From: Cherax quadricarinatus
Lineage: Eukaryota > Arthropoda > Malacostraca > Decapoda > Parastacidae
Assembly (NCBI RefSeq): GCF_038502225.1
Contig: NC_091303.1
Span: 27,981,135-28,045,134 of the forward strand
Reading direction: 5' to 3'
Length of the DNA stretch: 64,000 bases
How positions within the stretch are numbered: the stretch's first letter is position 1; every line of letters begins with the position of its first letter. Positions 1 to 11,734 of the stretch are shown here, one piece after another. A program made the position numbers and the translations under genes. The notes beneath the pieces were generated by a model. That model searched no databases. It was not told the DNA's origin and was given only the letters and a program-made list of their open reading frames with translations.

Positions 1-938
1 CGAGCACTCAACACGAGCACTCAACACGAGCACTCAACACGAGCACTCAACACGAGCACTCAACACGAGCACTCAACACGAGCACTCAACACGAGCACTC
101 AACACGAGCACTCAACACGAGCACTCAACACGAGCACTCAACACGAGCACTCAACACGAGCACTCAACACGAGCACTCAACACGAGCACTCAACACGAGC
201 ACTCAACACGAGCACTCAACACGAGCACTCAACACGAGCACTCAACACGAGCACTCAACACGAGCACTCAACACGAGCACTCAACACGAGCACTCAACAC
301 GAGCACTCAACACGAGCACTCAACACGAGCACTCAACACGAGCACTCAACACCAGCACTCAACACGAGCACTCAACACGAGCACTCAACACGAGCACTCA
401 ACACGAGCACTCAACACGAGCACTCAACACGAGCACTCAACACGAGCACTCAACACGAGCACTCAACACGAGCACTCAACACGAGCACTCAACACGAGCA
501 CTCAACACGAGCACTCAACACGAGCACTCAACACGAGCACTCAACACGAGCACTCAACACGAGCACTCAACACGAGCACTCAACACGAGCACTCAACACG
601 AGCACTCAACACGAGCACTCAACACGAGCACTCAACACAAGCACTCAACACAAGCACTCAACACAAGCACTCAACACGAGCACTCAACACGAGCACTCAA
701 CACGAGCACTCAACACGAGCACTCAACACGAGCACTCAACACGAGCACTCAACACGAGCACTCAACACGAGCACTCAACACGAGCACTCAACACGAGCAC
801 TCAACACGAGCACTCAACACGAGCACTTAACACGAGCACTCAACACGAGCACTCAACACAAGCACTCAACACAAGCACTCAACACAAGCACTCAACACAA
901 GCACTCAACACGAGCACTCAACACAAGCACTCAACACG
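1..938. repeat. 13-bp tandem array, about 72 copies
   Basis: Head-to-tail copies of the 13-mer CGAGCACTCAACA run from the first base, so the array continues beyond the left edge of the window. Most copies are identical. CAAG instead of CGAG variants cluster at about 640-680 and again at about 855-930 near the right edge, and one CCAG variant lies near 352. The array ends where the sequence changes to GCTTTAAACTTAAATG. No gene content. Confidence 0.97.
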
Positions 939-1046
939 CTTTAAACTTAAATGAAGCTAAGTGACAGAAAGAACTCTAATAAATTATTGATATCAACCAC
1001 CAATGTTTTTCTTCAGTATGATACTCGTCCTACACCACCACCCACC

Positions 1047-2731
1047 GTCTACCTCTCATGTAGCAGTCTACCTCTCGTGTAGCAGTCTACCTCTCATGTA
1101 ACAGTCTACCTCTCATGTAGCAGTCTACCTCTCATGTAACAGTCTACCTCTCATGTAGCAGTCTACCTCTCGTGTAGCAGTCTACCTCTCGTGTAGCAGT
1201 CTACCTCTCGTGTAGCAGTCTACCTCTCATGTAGCAGTCTACCTCTCGTGTAGCAGTCTACCTCTCGTGTAGCAGTCTACCTCTCGTGTAGCAGTCTACC
1301 TCTCGTGTAGCAGTCTACCTCTCATGTAGCAGTCTACCTCTCGTGTAGCAGTCTACCTCTCATGTAGCAGTCTACCTCTCGTGTAGCAGTCTACCTCTCA
1401 TGTAGCAGTCTACCTCTCGTGTAGCAGTCTACCTCTCATGTAGCAGTCTACCTCTCGTGTAGCAGTCTACCTCTCATGTAGCAGTCTACCTCTCGTGTAG
1501 CAGTCTACCTCTCATGTAGCAGTCTACCTCTCGTGTAGCAGTCTACCTCTCGTGTAGCAGTCTACCTCTCGTGTAGCAGTCTACCTCTCGTGTAGCAGTC
1601 TACCTCTCGTGTAGCAGTCTACCTCTCGTGTAGCAGTCTACCTCTCGTGTAGCAGTCTACCTCTCGTGTAGCAGTCTACCTCTCGTGTAGCAGTCTACCT
1701 CTCATGTAACAGTCTACCTCTCGTGTAGCAGTCTACCTCTCGTGTAGCAGTCTACCTCTCATGTAGCAGTCTACCTCTCGTGTAGCAGTCTACCTCTCAT
1801 GTAACAGTCTACCTCTCGTGTAGCAGTCTACCTCTCGTGTAGCAGTCTACCTCTCGTGTAGCAGTCTACCTCTCGTGTAGCAGTCTACCTCTCATGTAAC
1901 AGTCTACCTCTCGTGTAGCAGTCTACCTCTCGTGTAGCAGTCTACCTCTCGTGTAGCAGTCTACCTCTCGTGTAGCAGTCAACCTCTCGTGTAGCAGTCT
2001 ACCTCTCGTGTAGCAGTCTACCTCTCGTGTAGCAGTCAACCTCTCGTGTAGCAGTCAACCTCTCGTGTAGCAGTCAACCTCTCGTGTAGCAGTCAACCTC
2101 TCATGTAGCAGTCTACCTCTCGTGTAGCAGTCAACCTCTCGTGTAGCAGTCTACCTCTCGTGTAGCAGTCTACCTCTCGTGTAGCAGTCTACCTCTCGTG
2201 TAGCAGTCTACCTCTCGTGTAGCAGTCAACCTCTCGTGTAGCAGTCAACCTCTCGTGTAGCAGTCAACCTCTCACGTAGCAGTCAACCTCTCACGTAGCA
2301 GTCAACCTCTCGTGTAGCAGTCAACCTCTCGTGTAGCAGTCAACCTCTCGTGTAGCAGTCAACCTCTCGTGTAGCAGTCAACCTCTCGTGTAGCAGTCAA
2401 CCTCTCATGTAGCAGTCAACCTCTCACGTAGCAGTCAACCTCTCATGTAGCAGTAGCAGTCAACCTCTCATGTAGCAGTCAACCTCTCATGTAGCAGTCA
2501 ACCTCTCATGTAGCAGTCAACCTCTCATGTAGCAGTCAACCTCTCATGTAGCAGTCAACCTCTCATGTAGCAGTCAACCTCTCACGTAGCAGTCAACCTC
2601 TCACGTAGCAGTCAACCTCTCACGTAGCAGTCAACCTCTCATGTAGCAGTCAACCTCTCACGTAGCAGTCAACCTCTCATGTAGCAGTCAACCTCTCACG
2701 TAGCAGTCAACCTCTCATGTAGCAGTCAACC
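1047..2731. repeat. 19-bp tandem array, about 88 copies
   Basis: The unit reads TCTACCTCTCGTGTAGCAG. The left half is almost all TCTACC; from about 1979 the TCAACC variant appears and after about 2220 it takes over completely. CTCACG variants are confined to the right third. An irregular copy with an extra GTAGCA lies at about 2450-2458. The 108 bp between this array and the 13-bp array show nothing recognisable. Confidence 0.97.
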
Positions 2732-3090
2732 TTCATCTTATACCCTCTACCTCTGCCTCCAACTTACACAACGTGGGGATACCGACGTTATAAAGAGTAC
2801 GACAAGAAACGTACTACCACATGCAAGCCACACTTTTATATCTGATACTTATTTTATGTTATATATTCGTAAATAATGTTTATTTTACATAACTAACGTC
2901 TAGTTTTGCAGAGGATTGGGTGGGCCAGAAATCAATGTGTAATGCGTGGGAAAACTGTGGTAGAGTTGAGTGACATGTTCCATGTACCACTGACTACTTC
3001 CCAGACTTTTACTCTTAGCACCATGACTCCTGACCAGGCTTCCCAGGTAACCTGGTTAGCCAAGCTCTTCCTGCATGTTCACTCACGCAA
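2732..3090. other. Unassigned spacer
   Basis: AT-rich spacer between the 19-bp array and a CA microsatellite. An open frame of 162 codons starts at 2906, but more than a third of it is CA microsatellite and its remainder resembles nothing I know, so I do not support it as a gene. Confidence 0.5.
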
Positions 3091-3118
3091 GTACGCACAC
3101 GCACACACATATACACAT

Positions 3119-3165
<47 letters not shown>

Positions 3166-3195
3166 CATATACACATACATACACATACACACACA
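3091..3195. repeat. CA/CATA microsatellite
   Basis: Alternating CA with interspersed CATATACACATACATA words. A 34-bp block is present twice around a pure CA core, giving a compound microsatellite. Confidence 0.95.
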
Positions 3196-3309
3196 AACTG
3201 GTACAAGTTTTACATCATGCAGGTACTTCCGTGCACAGGAGCATCAACACATGCTGAGCACGAGATGCAAAGAACTGCAACCAGACGAGATAATAAAAGA
3301 GAAAGAAAT

Positions 3310-3700
3310 GATACCTGAAAGTTACCCGAAGACGATTTCGGGGGACCACACCATCCACGGGACCGGTCCAAGACCTGCGCCTCCTGCTCGATGATCTAAT
3401 TAACTACGCCGTTAATGCTAGGTGAATGCAGTCCAATGTAGACACCACAACCCAGGAGACCTCTAGCTAAAGGCAGCCAGGGGTCTGTATGAAGAGAGGG
3501 TGTTGAAAAATCTTGGTCTCTTTACACTTGTGTTACTCTTGGTATTCTCAATACACACCTGCTTTTCCTTATTCTCGTATGAAATATATCAAGATTTTTC
3601 CACGTGTAAATTACTATATATCTTTCTTCCCTACGTTCCAGAGAGTACAATTAGAAGGACTTAAGGCATTAGCTGCTTAACTGAATTTAAATAGTTGCTA
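3310..3700 (-). mobile_element. LINE-A 3' end fragment, degenerate
   Basis: Read on the minus strand this is the decayed C-terminal end and 3' tail of the LINE-A non-LTR retrotransposon. It carries the recognisable sequence of ideas found at 62840-63250: a CGGGGG block, a GACCGGTCC word, a CAACAGCCTGGTTGATCAG-like stretch, then CAGCCAGGGGTCTG and a TTCCA(A/G)GGAGTACA-like word. Many indels prevent a reading frame. It is one of many 5'-truncated copies. Confidence 0.65.
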
Positions 3701-3701
3701 C

Positions 3702-3965
3702 CTACCTGAAGGGTATTCCCAGGATTAACACCCTGCGGACCGGTCCCAGACCAGGCCTCCCGATAGATGATCTGATCAACCAAGTTGTTAGTGCTAGCCA
3801 CACGAAGTCCATCTTAAGTACCAAGTCGATCAGTCACTTGAGAAACTTGCGCAGGTTCTTCTTAAAAGATAGTCAATGGCCTGTTGGTAATCCTCCTTAT
3901 GTATGAAGGGAACACGATGAAAAGTTTTGGCCCCTTTCACCCCCCCTCCCCCCGAGGGACTTAAG
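3702..3965 (-). mobile_element. LINE-A 3' tail fragment, second copy
   Basis: A second LINE-A tail directly follows the first in the same orientation. It begins with CTACCTGAAGGG, followed by a diverged GGTCAACGCCCCCGCGG-type block, GACCAGGCCTCC, and then GTCAATGGCCTGTTGGTAAT. It ends in a C-rich stretch near 3945. It is non-coding now. Confidence 0.65.
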
Positions 3966-5000
3966 GGATTCAACCCTCCTGAAAGGGGCAAATGGCGTCT
4001 TGTTTCTTGATCAACTGTTTAATTTGAAGCAGATGCAGTACCAGTGTGTACCAGTCATAGGCACGCCACTACTTGCAAGAGATCAGCGTTACAACTGTAG
4101 TGTGGATTAATGAGAGTAATTACTCTACGTTGGCAGGAAAATTAACGAAAACCCTGCACCCACTTTATTTACAAGTTGAGGCTATCAGAAATTGTCGCCT
4201 CTTACTAGCGAACAAGAAATCTGCTATCTTGTACTGAATACTGTTGCAGTGTTTAGCAAGGAAGAGTAATAACGCTGAATTCAGCAAATCCTTCGTAAGG
4301 AGGGCGAAACTAGGGCTGAGGGCGCTACGCCTGGCAGACTGGCTTCAGGAGACAAACGGGAAACGTGTGTTTCATCGCGGGGAGAACAGACAAAGAACAA
4401 TATTGATCCGTGCATTTTTGACTCTTGTAAAATCTCAAACATTTGCGGTAGAACTATTATACAGTGAAGTATCATCCTGTTGTGAAATACCGTGAAACAA
4501 AAACTAATCTCGATCCTGGTGTAATGTAACTGTGTTGCGAACAATCTTCAGTGAGAGAGAGTGCAACACAGATACTGCTACTTCAATCAAGACAATGGAT
4601 ATCGGGGTAATTTTCCTACCACAAGCCAGGGAAAACTTGCGGGCCCGATACAAATACCCAGGTAAGTCTAGACACCCACGAACCTTGTTAGGTCGGCTGC
4701 ACTGCAGGCAGTTGGTCATACCATGTCAAGATTTACTAATATACCCTGTAATCTGTGGGCCATTGAGTCCAAACAAGTAAGTTTCTATTTAACATTATGT
4801 CAAATTGATATGCTGAAGTATATGCTGCTTTGGGGCAATTATGTACTTACGCTTACTTGGTTTCCCTCAGCCCAGGGCTGGAGCTTTGACGGCTCCTCAA
4901 AGAAACGACCCAGGGGCGGCTGTGGGACCGCTGAACCATCATTTAAGATATGTTTCTACAATCTTTTAACTTGCTTGCCTTAGCATGCTCCAGATTCCTC
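3966..5000. other. No recognised feature
   Basis: About 1 kb of ordinary-looking sequence with several short overlapping frames on both strands (4244-4495, 4504-4719, 4532-4780, 4723-4983). None has a recognisable motif and they overlap each other, so I support no gene here. The segment near 4870-4935 (CAGCCCAGGGCTGG onward) is GC-richer than its surroundings. Confidence 0.4.
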
Positions 5001-6073
5001 ACATCTTCATATTTATTGAATTTTCCTTTAGTGTACTCATTCCATCTCTGCTTTTCATTGGAAGTACTTTGCACTGTCTGCCAAGCCACTTGTTTTCATG
5101 GGGAATGATTTGGGTGTGCAGATTTAGGACCAATCCTTCTAGAATTTTACACGTGTAGATTATGATGAATCTTTCTCGCCTACGTTCCAAGGAGTACAGA
5201 TCGAAGGACTTCAAATGTTCCCAGTAAGCAAGTTGTTTGAACCCATGCGAGTATACCTGGAGATGGTTTTGGGGGTCAACGCCCCCACGGCCTGGTCTGT
5301 GACCAGGCATCATGCAGGTTCTCTGCATATTCTCCAAGTCTCCAATTTTTCAGAGTACAACATTATTACAGCCTAGGAATAAGTGACTTAAAATATATCA
5401 TTGTCTTGGCATCCTTTATTTTCAGGGTTCTAGTTATCCAGACTATCATTTTCTTTGTGTCTGTAATAGTGACACTGCTGTGATCCATGAAGGTGAGATG
5501 ATCTTATATAATCACTCAAGCTCTCTCACACTGATCTTACGCTCTACTTTGTGATTAAAAGTGTTTCACACTTCGCTCCAGTCTTTATATCGTTAATCTT
5601 TCCATAAGGAAGTAGCTGACATTTGGCCTTAGTGAATGCCATATTGGTGAATGTCATATTTGCCTGCCTTAAAAGGGAGTGTTATTGTACATAAATATTG
5701 GAGTTAAGATAGGACAACTGTCTTAGAAGAATTATTGGCTTGGCATCGTTTTGATGGTTCTAGTTATCCAGTCTATCATTCTTTGTTGTTCTGATCCCTG
5801 AACATAAGACCAGCTGACATTATTCTACTCAAGTTTCTCACATTCCTCTTTCGTGCTCTTATTTTACACTACATTCCAATTTTCTTTTTTGTACAGCAAA
5901 CTGAAATTCGTCCTCATTAAACATCATATTGTATTTTGTGGACCACTGGAAGACTTGGCTTATACCAACCTGGAGATTAGTTGTCCTCAATGGATGTCAC
6001 TCTACAAATTCTAGTATCTTCTGCAAAAGATAATACAATGCGGTGATTTGTGTGTTTACATCGGATATGTGAA
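5001..6073 (-). mobile_element. LINE-A copy, RT 3' half, broken
   Basis: The minus strand encodes degraded C-terminal LINE-A protein. YWEHLKSFDLYSLERRRERF and IYTCKILEGLVLNLHTQI (5230-5100) match the better copy at 8990-9110. Reading toward higher coordinates, the sequence corresponds to progressively more upstream RT regions (a DLTFKDH-like region near 5490, an N-terminal palm region near 5900). The segment 5390-5560 is partly repeated at 5730-5860, so the copy contains an internal duplication. The upstream end runs straight into the 31-bp array at 6074, and the same element resumes at 7913. Confidence 0.75.
5250..5316 (-). mobile_element. Short LINE-A tail nested in LINE-A
   Basis: A 65-70 bp LINE-A 3' tail (TACCTGGAGATGG, GGGGGTCAACGCCCCC, GGTCTGTGACCAGG) interrupts the host LINE-A copy between the sequence for the YWEHLKSF peptide and that for ENMQRT. 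Host sequence continues on both sides, so this is an extremely 5'-truncated insertion. Confidence 0.7.
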
Positions 6074-7912
6074 TGAGGGAGAGAACTGGGCGAGGACTGT
6101 GTCTTGAGGGAGAGAACTGGGAGATTATTGTCTTGAGGGAGAGAACTGGGCGAGGACTGTGTCTTGAGGGAGAGAACTGGGAGATTATTGTCTTGAGGGA
6201 GAGAACTGGGAGAGAATTGTCTTGAGGGAGAGAACTGGGAGAGAATTGTCTTGAGGGAGAGAACTGGGCGAGGACTGTGTCTTGAGGGAGAGAACTGGGA
6301 GAGAATTGTGTCTTGAGGAAGAGAACTGGGAGAGAATTGTGTCTTGAGGGAGAGAACTGGGAGAGTATTGTGTCTTGAGGGAGAGAACTGGGAGAGAATT
6401 GTCTGAGGGAGAGAACTGGGCGAGGACTGTGTCTTAAGGGAGAGAACTGGGAGAGAATTGTCTGAGGGAGAGAACTGGGCGAGGACTGTGTCTTGAGGGA
6501 GAGAACTGGGAGAGAATTGTCTGAGGGAGAGAACTGGGCGAGGACTGTGTCTTAAGGGAGAGAACTGGGAGAGAATTGTCTGAGGGAGAGAACTGGGCGA
6601 GGACTGTGTCTTGAGGGAGAGAACTGGGAGAGAATTGTCTGAGGGAGAGAACTGGGCGAGGACTGTGTCTTAAGGGAGAGAACTGGGAGAGAACTGTGTC
6701 TTCAGGAAGAGAACTTGGAGAGAATTGTGTCTTGAGGGAGAGAACTGGGAGAGAATTGTGTCTTGAGGGAGAGAACTGGGAGAGAATTGTGTCTTGAGGG
6801 AGAGAACTGGGAGAGAATTGTGTCTTGAGGGAGAGAACTGGGAGAGAATTGTGTCTTGAGGAAGAGAACTGGGAGAGAATTGTGTCTTGAGGGAGAGAAC
6901 TGGGAGAGAATTGTGTCTTGAGGGAGAGAACTGGGAGAGAATTGTGTCTTGAGGGAGAGAACTGGGAGAGAATTGTGTCTTGAGGAAGAGAACTGGGAGA
7001 GAATTGTGTCTTGAGGGAGAGAACTGGGAGAGAATTGTGTCTTGAGGGAGAGAACTGGGAGAGAATTGTGTCTTGAGGAAGAGAACTGGGAGAGAATTGT
7101 GTCTTGAGGGAGAGAACTGGGAGAGAATTGTGTCTTGAGGGAGAGAACTGGGAGAGAATTGTGTCTTGAGGAAGAGAACTGGGAGAGAATTGTGTCTTGA
7201 GGGAGAGAACTGGGAGAGAATTGTGTCTTGAGGGAGAGAACTGGGAGAGAATTGTGTCTTGAGGAAGAGAACTGGGAGAGTATTGTCTTGAGGGAGAGAA
7301 CTGGGTGAGGACTGTGTCTTGAGGAAGAGAACTGGGAGAGAATTGTGTCTTGAGGGAGAGAACTGGGAGAGAATTGTGTCTTGAGGGAGAGAACTGGGAG
7401 AGAATTGTGTCTTGAGGGAGAGAACTGGGAGAGAATTGTGTCTTGAGGGAGAGAACTGGGAGAGAATTGTGTCTTGAGGGAGAGAACTGGGAGAGAATTG
7501 TGTCTTGAGGGAGAGAACTGGGAGAGAATTGTGTCTTGAGGAAGAGAACTGGGAGAGAATTGTCTTGAGGGAGAGAACTGGGAGAGAATTGTGTCTTGAG
7601 GAAGAGAACTGGGAGAGAATTGTCTTGAGGGAGAGAACTGGGAGAGAATTGTGTCTTTGAGGGAGAGAACTGGGAGAGACTAGTGGCTTGAGGGAGAGAA
7701 CTGGGAGAGAATTGTGTCTTGAGGGAGAGAACTGGGAGAGAATTGTGTCTTGAGGGAGAGAACTGGGAGAGAATTGTGTCTTGAGGAAGAGAACTGGGAG
7801 AGAATTGTGTCTTGAGGGAGAGAACTGGGAGAGAATTGTGTCTTGAGGGAGAGAACTGGGAGAGAATTGTGTCTTGAGGAAGAGAACTGGGAGAGAATTG
7901 TGTCTTGAGGAG
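6074..7912. repeat. 31-bp tandem array inside a LINE-A RT gene
   Basis: About 60 copies of a 31-bp unit: GAGGGAGAGAACTGGGAGAG followed by AATTGTGTCTT. Variants include GCGAGGACTGTGTCTT (frequent at the left end), GAAGAG for GGAGAG, and short forms lacking GT or TGT. Flanking DNA on both sides is one minus-strand LINE-A copy (5001-6073 and 7913-8050). The unit resembles the LINE-A segment that normally lies there, which encodes the QGTVLAP...ADI region of the RT on the other strand. The frame at 7680-8027 is a repeat translation. Confidence 0.93.
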
Positions 7913-8050
7913 CAGAGATTTTCATAGTGGCAGCCTCTGTTTTTGCTTTACTGATTACTGTTATTCTTAGAACTCCATTTGTTAGCAAAACATCCATCTG
8001 CCCACTTTCACAGTTATTCCTTTTCATGTACCTTTGTGTGCTATTACACT
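7913..8050 (-). mobile_element. LINE-A RT, continuation beyond the 31-bp array
   Basis: Right flank of the array. On the minus strand it corresponds to the RT stretch upstream of the QG motif: compare the plus-strand copy at 8280-8400 (VIAHKM ... GRWIFGFLT ... KVVVNRARSS). Words such as CATCTGCCCACTTTC and TGTGTGCTATTACAC are the reverse complement of that coding region. It meets a plus-strand LINE-A copy head to head at about 8050. Confidence 0.7.
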
Positions 8051-9433
8051 GCGATCACATCATCAAAATCTTCGAAAGAGTGATGAGACGGCAGATTACA
8101 AATTTCATGGACCAGCACAACCAACATAACCCGAACCAGCATGGTCTTAGAGCAGGACGATCATGTCTGTCACAGCTGCTGAACCATTATGACAGAATTA
8201 CGGAGGCACTGGAAGACGACCAAAACGCAGATGTGATTTACACAGATTGTGCAAAGGGTTTGACAAATGCGATCATGGAGTGATAGCGCACAAAATGAAG
8301 GCCATGGGCATTACAGGGAAGGTAGGCAGATGGATTTTCGGTTTCCTAACACACACAACACAAAAAGTAGTAGTGAACAGGGCAAGATCCAGCATCAGCG
8401 AGGTCAAAAGCTCAGTGCCCCAAGGCACTGTCCTGGCACCTCTGCTGTTTATCATCCTCATTGCAGACATAGACAAAAACATCCGGCACACTTTTGTATC
8501 ATCATTTGCAGATGACACTAAAATAATCATGAGAGTCAGTACGGTAGAGGACACTGAAAAAGTACAGGAAGACATAAACAGGGTTTTCCAGTGGGCAGTG
8601 GAGAACAACATGACGTTCAATGGTGATAAGTTCCAGCTGCTTAGGTATGGAAAGAATGAAGAGCTCAAAAGGAGCACTATATACAAACTCAAGAGGGTCA
8701 CTAAATAGAACGTAAGGAACACGTAAAAGACCTGGGAATAATTATGTCAGCGGACCTTTCTTTTAAAGACCATAACAAGACAAAGATCACGACAGCCAGG
8801 AAGATGACGGGGTGGGTATTGAGAACTTTCAAAACAATGGAAATAATGCCGATGGTGACACTCTCCAAATCGCTAGTGCTCCCTCACTTAGAATATTGGT
8901 CAGTGCTGACGGCACCGTTCAGGGCAGGAGAAATATTAGAGCTGGAACAAATACAGAGATCGTTTACGGCTCACATTGAGCCAGTAAAACACCTAAACTA
9001 CTGGGAACGCCTTCAAGTCTCGAACATGTACTCACTGGAGCGGAGGAGAGAGAGGTACATGATAATATATACCTGGAAGGTATTCGAGGGCTTGGTCCCA
9101 AATCTGCATACTGCCATAACATACTGGAGTGAGAGATATGGGAGGAAGTGTAAAATAACCCCAGTGAAGAGCAGGGGAGCGGTGGGGACAATAAGAGTAC
9201 ACTGTATCAACATCCGGGGTCCCAGACTATTCAAAATCTTACCAGAAGATATCAGAAACATGGCTGGAACAAGTGTAGAAGCCTTAAGGAGGAAACTGGA
9301 CAAGTATCTTCATCAGGTGCCAGATCAACCAGGCTGTGATGGATATGTGGGGCAGCGGGCCTCCAGGAGCAACAGCCTGGTTGACCAGGCAAGCAACAGA
9401 CGAACCTGGCCCATGGCCGAGCTCAGAGAGTAG
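8051..9433 (+). pseudogene. LINE-A reverse transcriptase, 5'-truncated and frameshifted
   Basis: The best-preserved LINE-A copy. In order it encodes: an RT finger region (GLRAGRSCLSQLLNHYD, 8145-8195), a DFAKAFDKCDHG-like motif (8245-8280), SVPQGTVLAPLLFIIL (8410-8460), the catalytic FADDTKI box (8503-8525), FQWAVENNMTFN (8590-8620), a thumb region, then the C-terminal YSLERRRERYMIIYTWK (9030-9080), RGPRLFKILPEDI (9210-9255) and the terminal SNSLVDQA (9366-9390). Three different reading frames are needed: a lost base near 8258-8270 and another break near 8700-8745, where a stop also occurs. The protein would be cytoplasmic/nuclear RT for target-primed reverse transcription. No endonuclease domain is present, so this copy is 5'-truncated. 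I place it in the CR1/jockey range of non-LTR RTs without being certain of the clade. Confidence 0.88.
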
Positions 9434-9559
9434 ACAAACTCTCGAAATTCTTCAAAGGTATATCAAAGGTACATCTGTCAAAGGTTGTTGCAAAATCAAC
9501 ATATACTACGTGTGTATAAAGTTTGTCTCCCAGTATATTCAAACCATCTCGTGATGGTC

Positions 9560-10110
9560 CAGTAATCTTGCTTCTTAAAAATCGATACGAGACATTAGTG
9601 CTATCGCTTTATATTTTATATCATCTTGCGATTGCTTTGGTTATCTTTCTGTAGCGGGACTGAGATGACTACTGTGTCCAGCCTGTCTCCACAAAATATT
9701 TAAGGCATGATAGTTATTTTTTTTTATTTTTGATGAATATGAAGTTGGAAGAGTGTGGGTGTGAGAGAGTACATGAGCATATTATCAGTAACTTCTTCAC
9801 AGTAGTGGAGTTATATTGTGACTTTAGTGTTTCACTTGTTTCTTTGTCGTCATCAGTTAAAGTGTCATCTTTAATCAAGGTTATAATACCAGATGTGGTT
9901 CTTGCCCTGGATTATGACTCAGTTTCTTTATATATTACTTTCACTACTTCCGCTGTCTTTTCTGGGCTTTGTATGACGCGTTTAATTTTAGTTCAATATT
10001 TTCAATGTCTGTAACTAGTAATTTCTTTCGTTTTTTGAAAACTCATGAATCTTTAAAAATCATCTTCAGTTTTTCCTTCCAACGTCATTGTTCTTACTGG
10101 TATAAGTCTG
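9560..10110 (-). mobile_element. Possible highly decayed LINE-A linker
   Basis: Scattered minus-strand resemblance to the LINE-A region upstream of the RT (for example ATCTTGCTTCTTA near 9567 and the stretch around 9855-9925). Too decayed for a reading frame; the 94-codon frame at 9730-10014 has no known motif. From 10110 to 10515 I see nothing else. Confidence 0.35.
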
Positions 10111-10504
10111 AAACACACTTCACTTCTAAGTGTCACTGAGCTCAACCTTAGACACTAGTTTAAATTCATGTCACTCATCCCAACATATTTCAGTAAAGTC
10201 ATGTTTAATTAGTCTTAGTCAATGCATTTATTGTGGTCCGAGTTTACTGTGTTTGACATCCTTATTTTCCATACCAGAGTCTCACTATTTATGAATATAG
10301 ATTCAATGGGATTGTCCAGCCTGGTCGGTTTCTCTATCTGCTGGCTTAAGGCGAATTTATCAGCGTCTTAGTATCTTGTTTGTGTGTGTCCGAACATCCT
10401 TCTGTCCTCCGCCAATGAAAAACATTTGCTACGCTCTTAAACATAAATAACTAAGCAACAGGATGTTTGGAACCGGGTTTGTAAAGGTATTTGAAATGCT
10501 GAGA

Positions 10505-10580
10505 AGCTATGTTTGAATCTAAGTACATTATTATTATAATAAAAAGAAGCGCTAAGCCACAAGGGCTATACAGGAATCTA
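10505..10580. repeat. ATT-tailed interspersed repeat end
   Basis: ATTATTATTATAATAA followed by AAGCGCTAAGCCACAAGG is a word combination I recall as widely dispersed in decapod genomes, where it looks like the A/T-tailed end of a short interspersed element. Only the end is visible here. Confidence 0.4.
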
Positions 10581-11520
10581 AGTACAATTAATTAAATTTT
10601 AGTTTTCAGTTTTAATGCCAAAACTTGGTCATCATTTGTTAGGTCGCTCAGTGTAAAAGACTCCTGAACACAGCCGCGTTACCCTCCTTCACGCATGTTT
10701 TCCCGCTCACACAAATAAATTGTATGTAGATCTCGGTGTCTGGGGTAATTTTTAATGTAGGTGTTTGTGGTAGCTGCAAATACACATGTGACTTCATTAC
10801 GAGTCCATTAATAAAAGTTATAGTGCTTTTGTTATTTGCTTTAAGAATTTGGACGTTTGCCAAACTAAATTATGTTATCTTCATTGTTTTCCTTTTTAGT
10901 AACGTTATTTGTGGCTCTGAACAGCCAGCCAGTTTTTTTCTTTCCGGTCCAACATGGCTCCCAGGCTGTGATACTCGTATCATATCTCGTCATTTTTTCC
11001 CTTCCCGACACTAAAAAATCTTTGTGTTCCGTATACAGTTGTAAATACAGTGTCAACTGATTCAGTTAACATATATACTCGCAGCTTAACTCGCCCTGCT
11101 TCCCTTAGGTTGTGTCATGACACAATTATTATTTATTAAATTAAATTATTTATTAAATATTAGTAGCTCTTGGAATGACATGACTTTGGTTAAGAAATTC
11201 GGCATTTTTTTTTTTTTGACAGTCGTATTTGTGTTCCATTCGTTTTTATCAGGCTGTCCATATTTACTAAATTCCCAAATAGTAATGATGATGGTGGTGT
11301 TAGTTCTAAGTTATGGTTAGGGTTATAGTTATGGTTATATCGGCTCCTCGCTCCGCCTCTTGGATTACCTTGACTGGCATCACTGACTTCTGGCTTCTTG
11401 GGTCTTATCATATCTACTTATTTCACTTCTGAACTATCCTTAGAGTAAAAAAATACTTCCTACATCCGTATGCCTCGACTGTTTTCAGCTTCTACCTCCC
11501 CACCCCTTGATCTGTAAGGT
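10581..11520. other. No recognised feature
   Basis: AT-rich single-copy-looking DNA with short frames only (10648-10863, 10736-11014, 10865-11056, 11117-11320). A short GTTATGGTTAGGGTTATAG stretch near 11310-11330 is TTAGGG-like but is a single degenerate run. No gene supported. Confidence 0.4.
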
Positions 11521-11524
11521 CATC

Positions 11525-11650
11525 TGGAGTTTACCTGGAGAGAGTTCCGGGGGTCAACGCCCCCGCGGCCCGGTCTGAGACCAGGCCTCCTGAAAATTTC
11601 GTTCGGATTTTTAACCCCGGAGGGTTAGCCACCCAGGATAACCCAAGAAA
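11525..11650 (-). mobile_element. LINE-A 3' tail
   Basis: Clear LINE-A terminus: GGAGTTTACCTGGAGAGAG, then CGGGGGTCAACGCCCCCGCG and CCCGGTCTGAGACCAGG. On the element's own strand the end is a tandem of the short word CTCCAGGTAAA, reminiscent of the short 3' repeats of CR1-type LINEs. Severely 5'-truncated. Confidence 0.8.
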
Positions 11651-11734
11651 GTCAGTGCGTCATCGAGGACTGTCTAACTTATTTCCATTGGGGTCCTTAA
11701 TCTTGTCCCCCAGGATGCGACCCACACCAGTCGA

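Noticed and set aside
2906..3394. 162-codon plus-strand ORF
   Set aside because: Its centre is a CA microsatellite and its end runs into a decayed LINE-A tail.
11305..11335. Telomere-like TTAGGG words
   Set aside because: One short degenerate run (GGTTAGGGTTATAGTTATGG), not an array.
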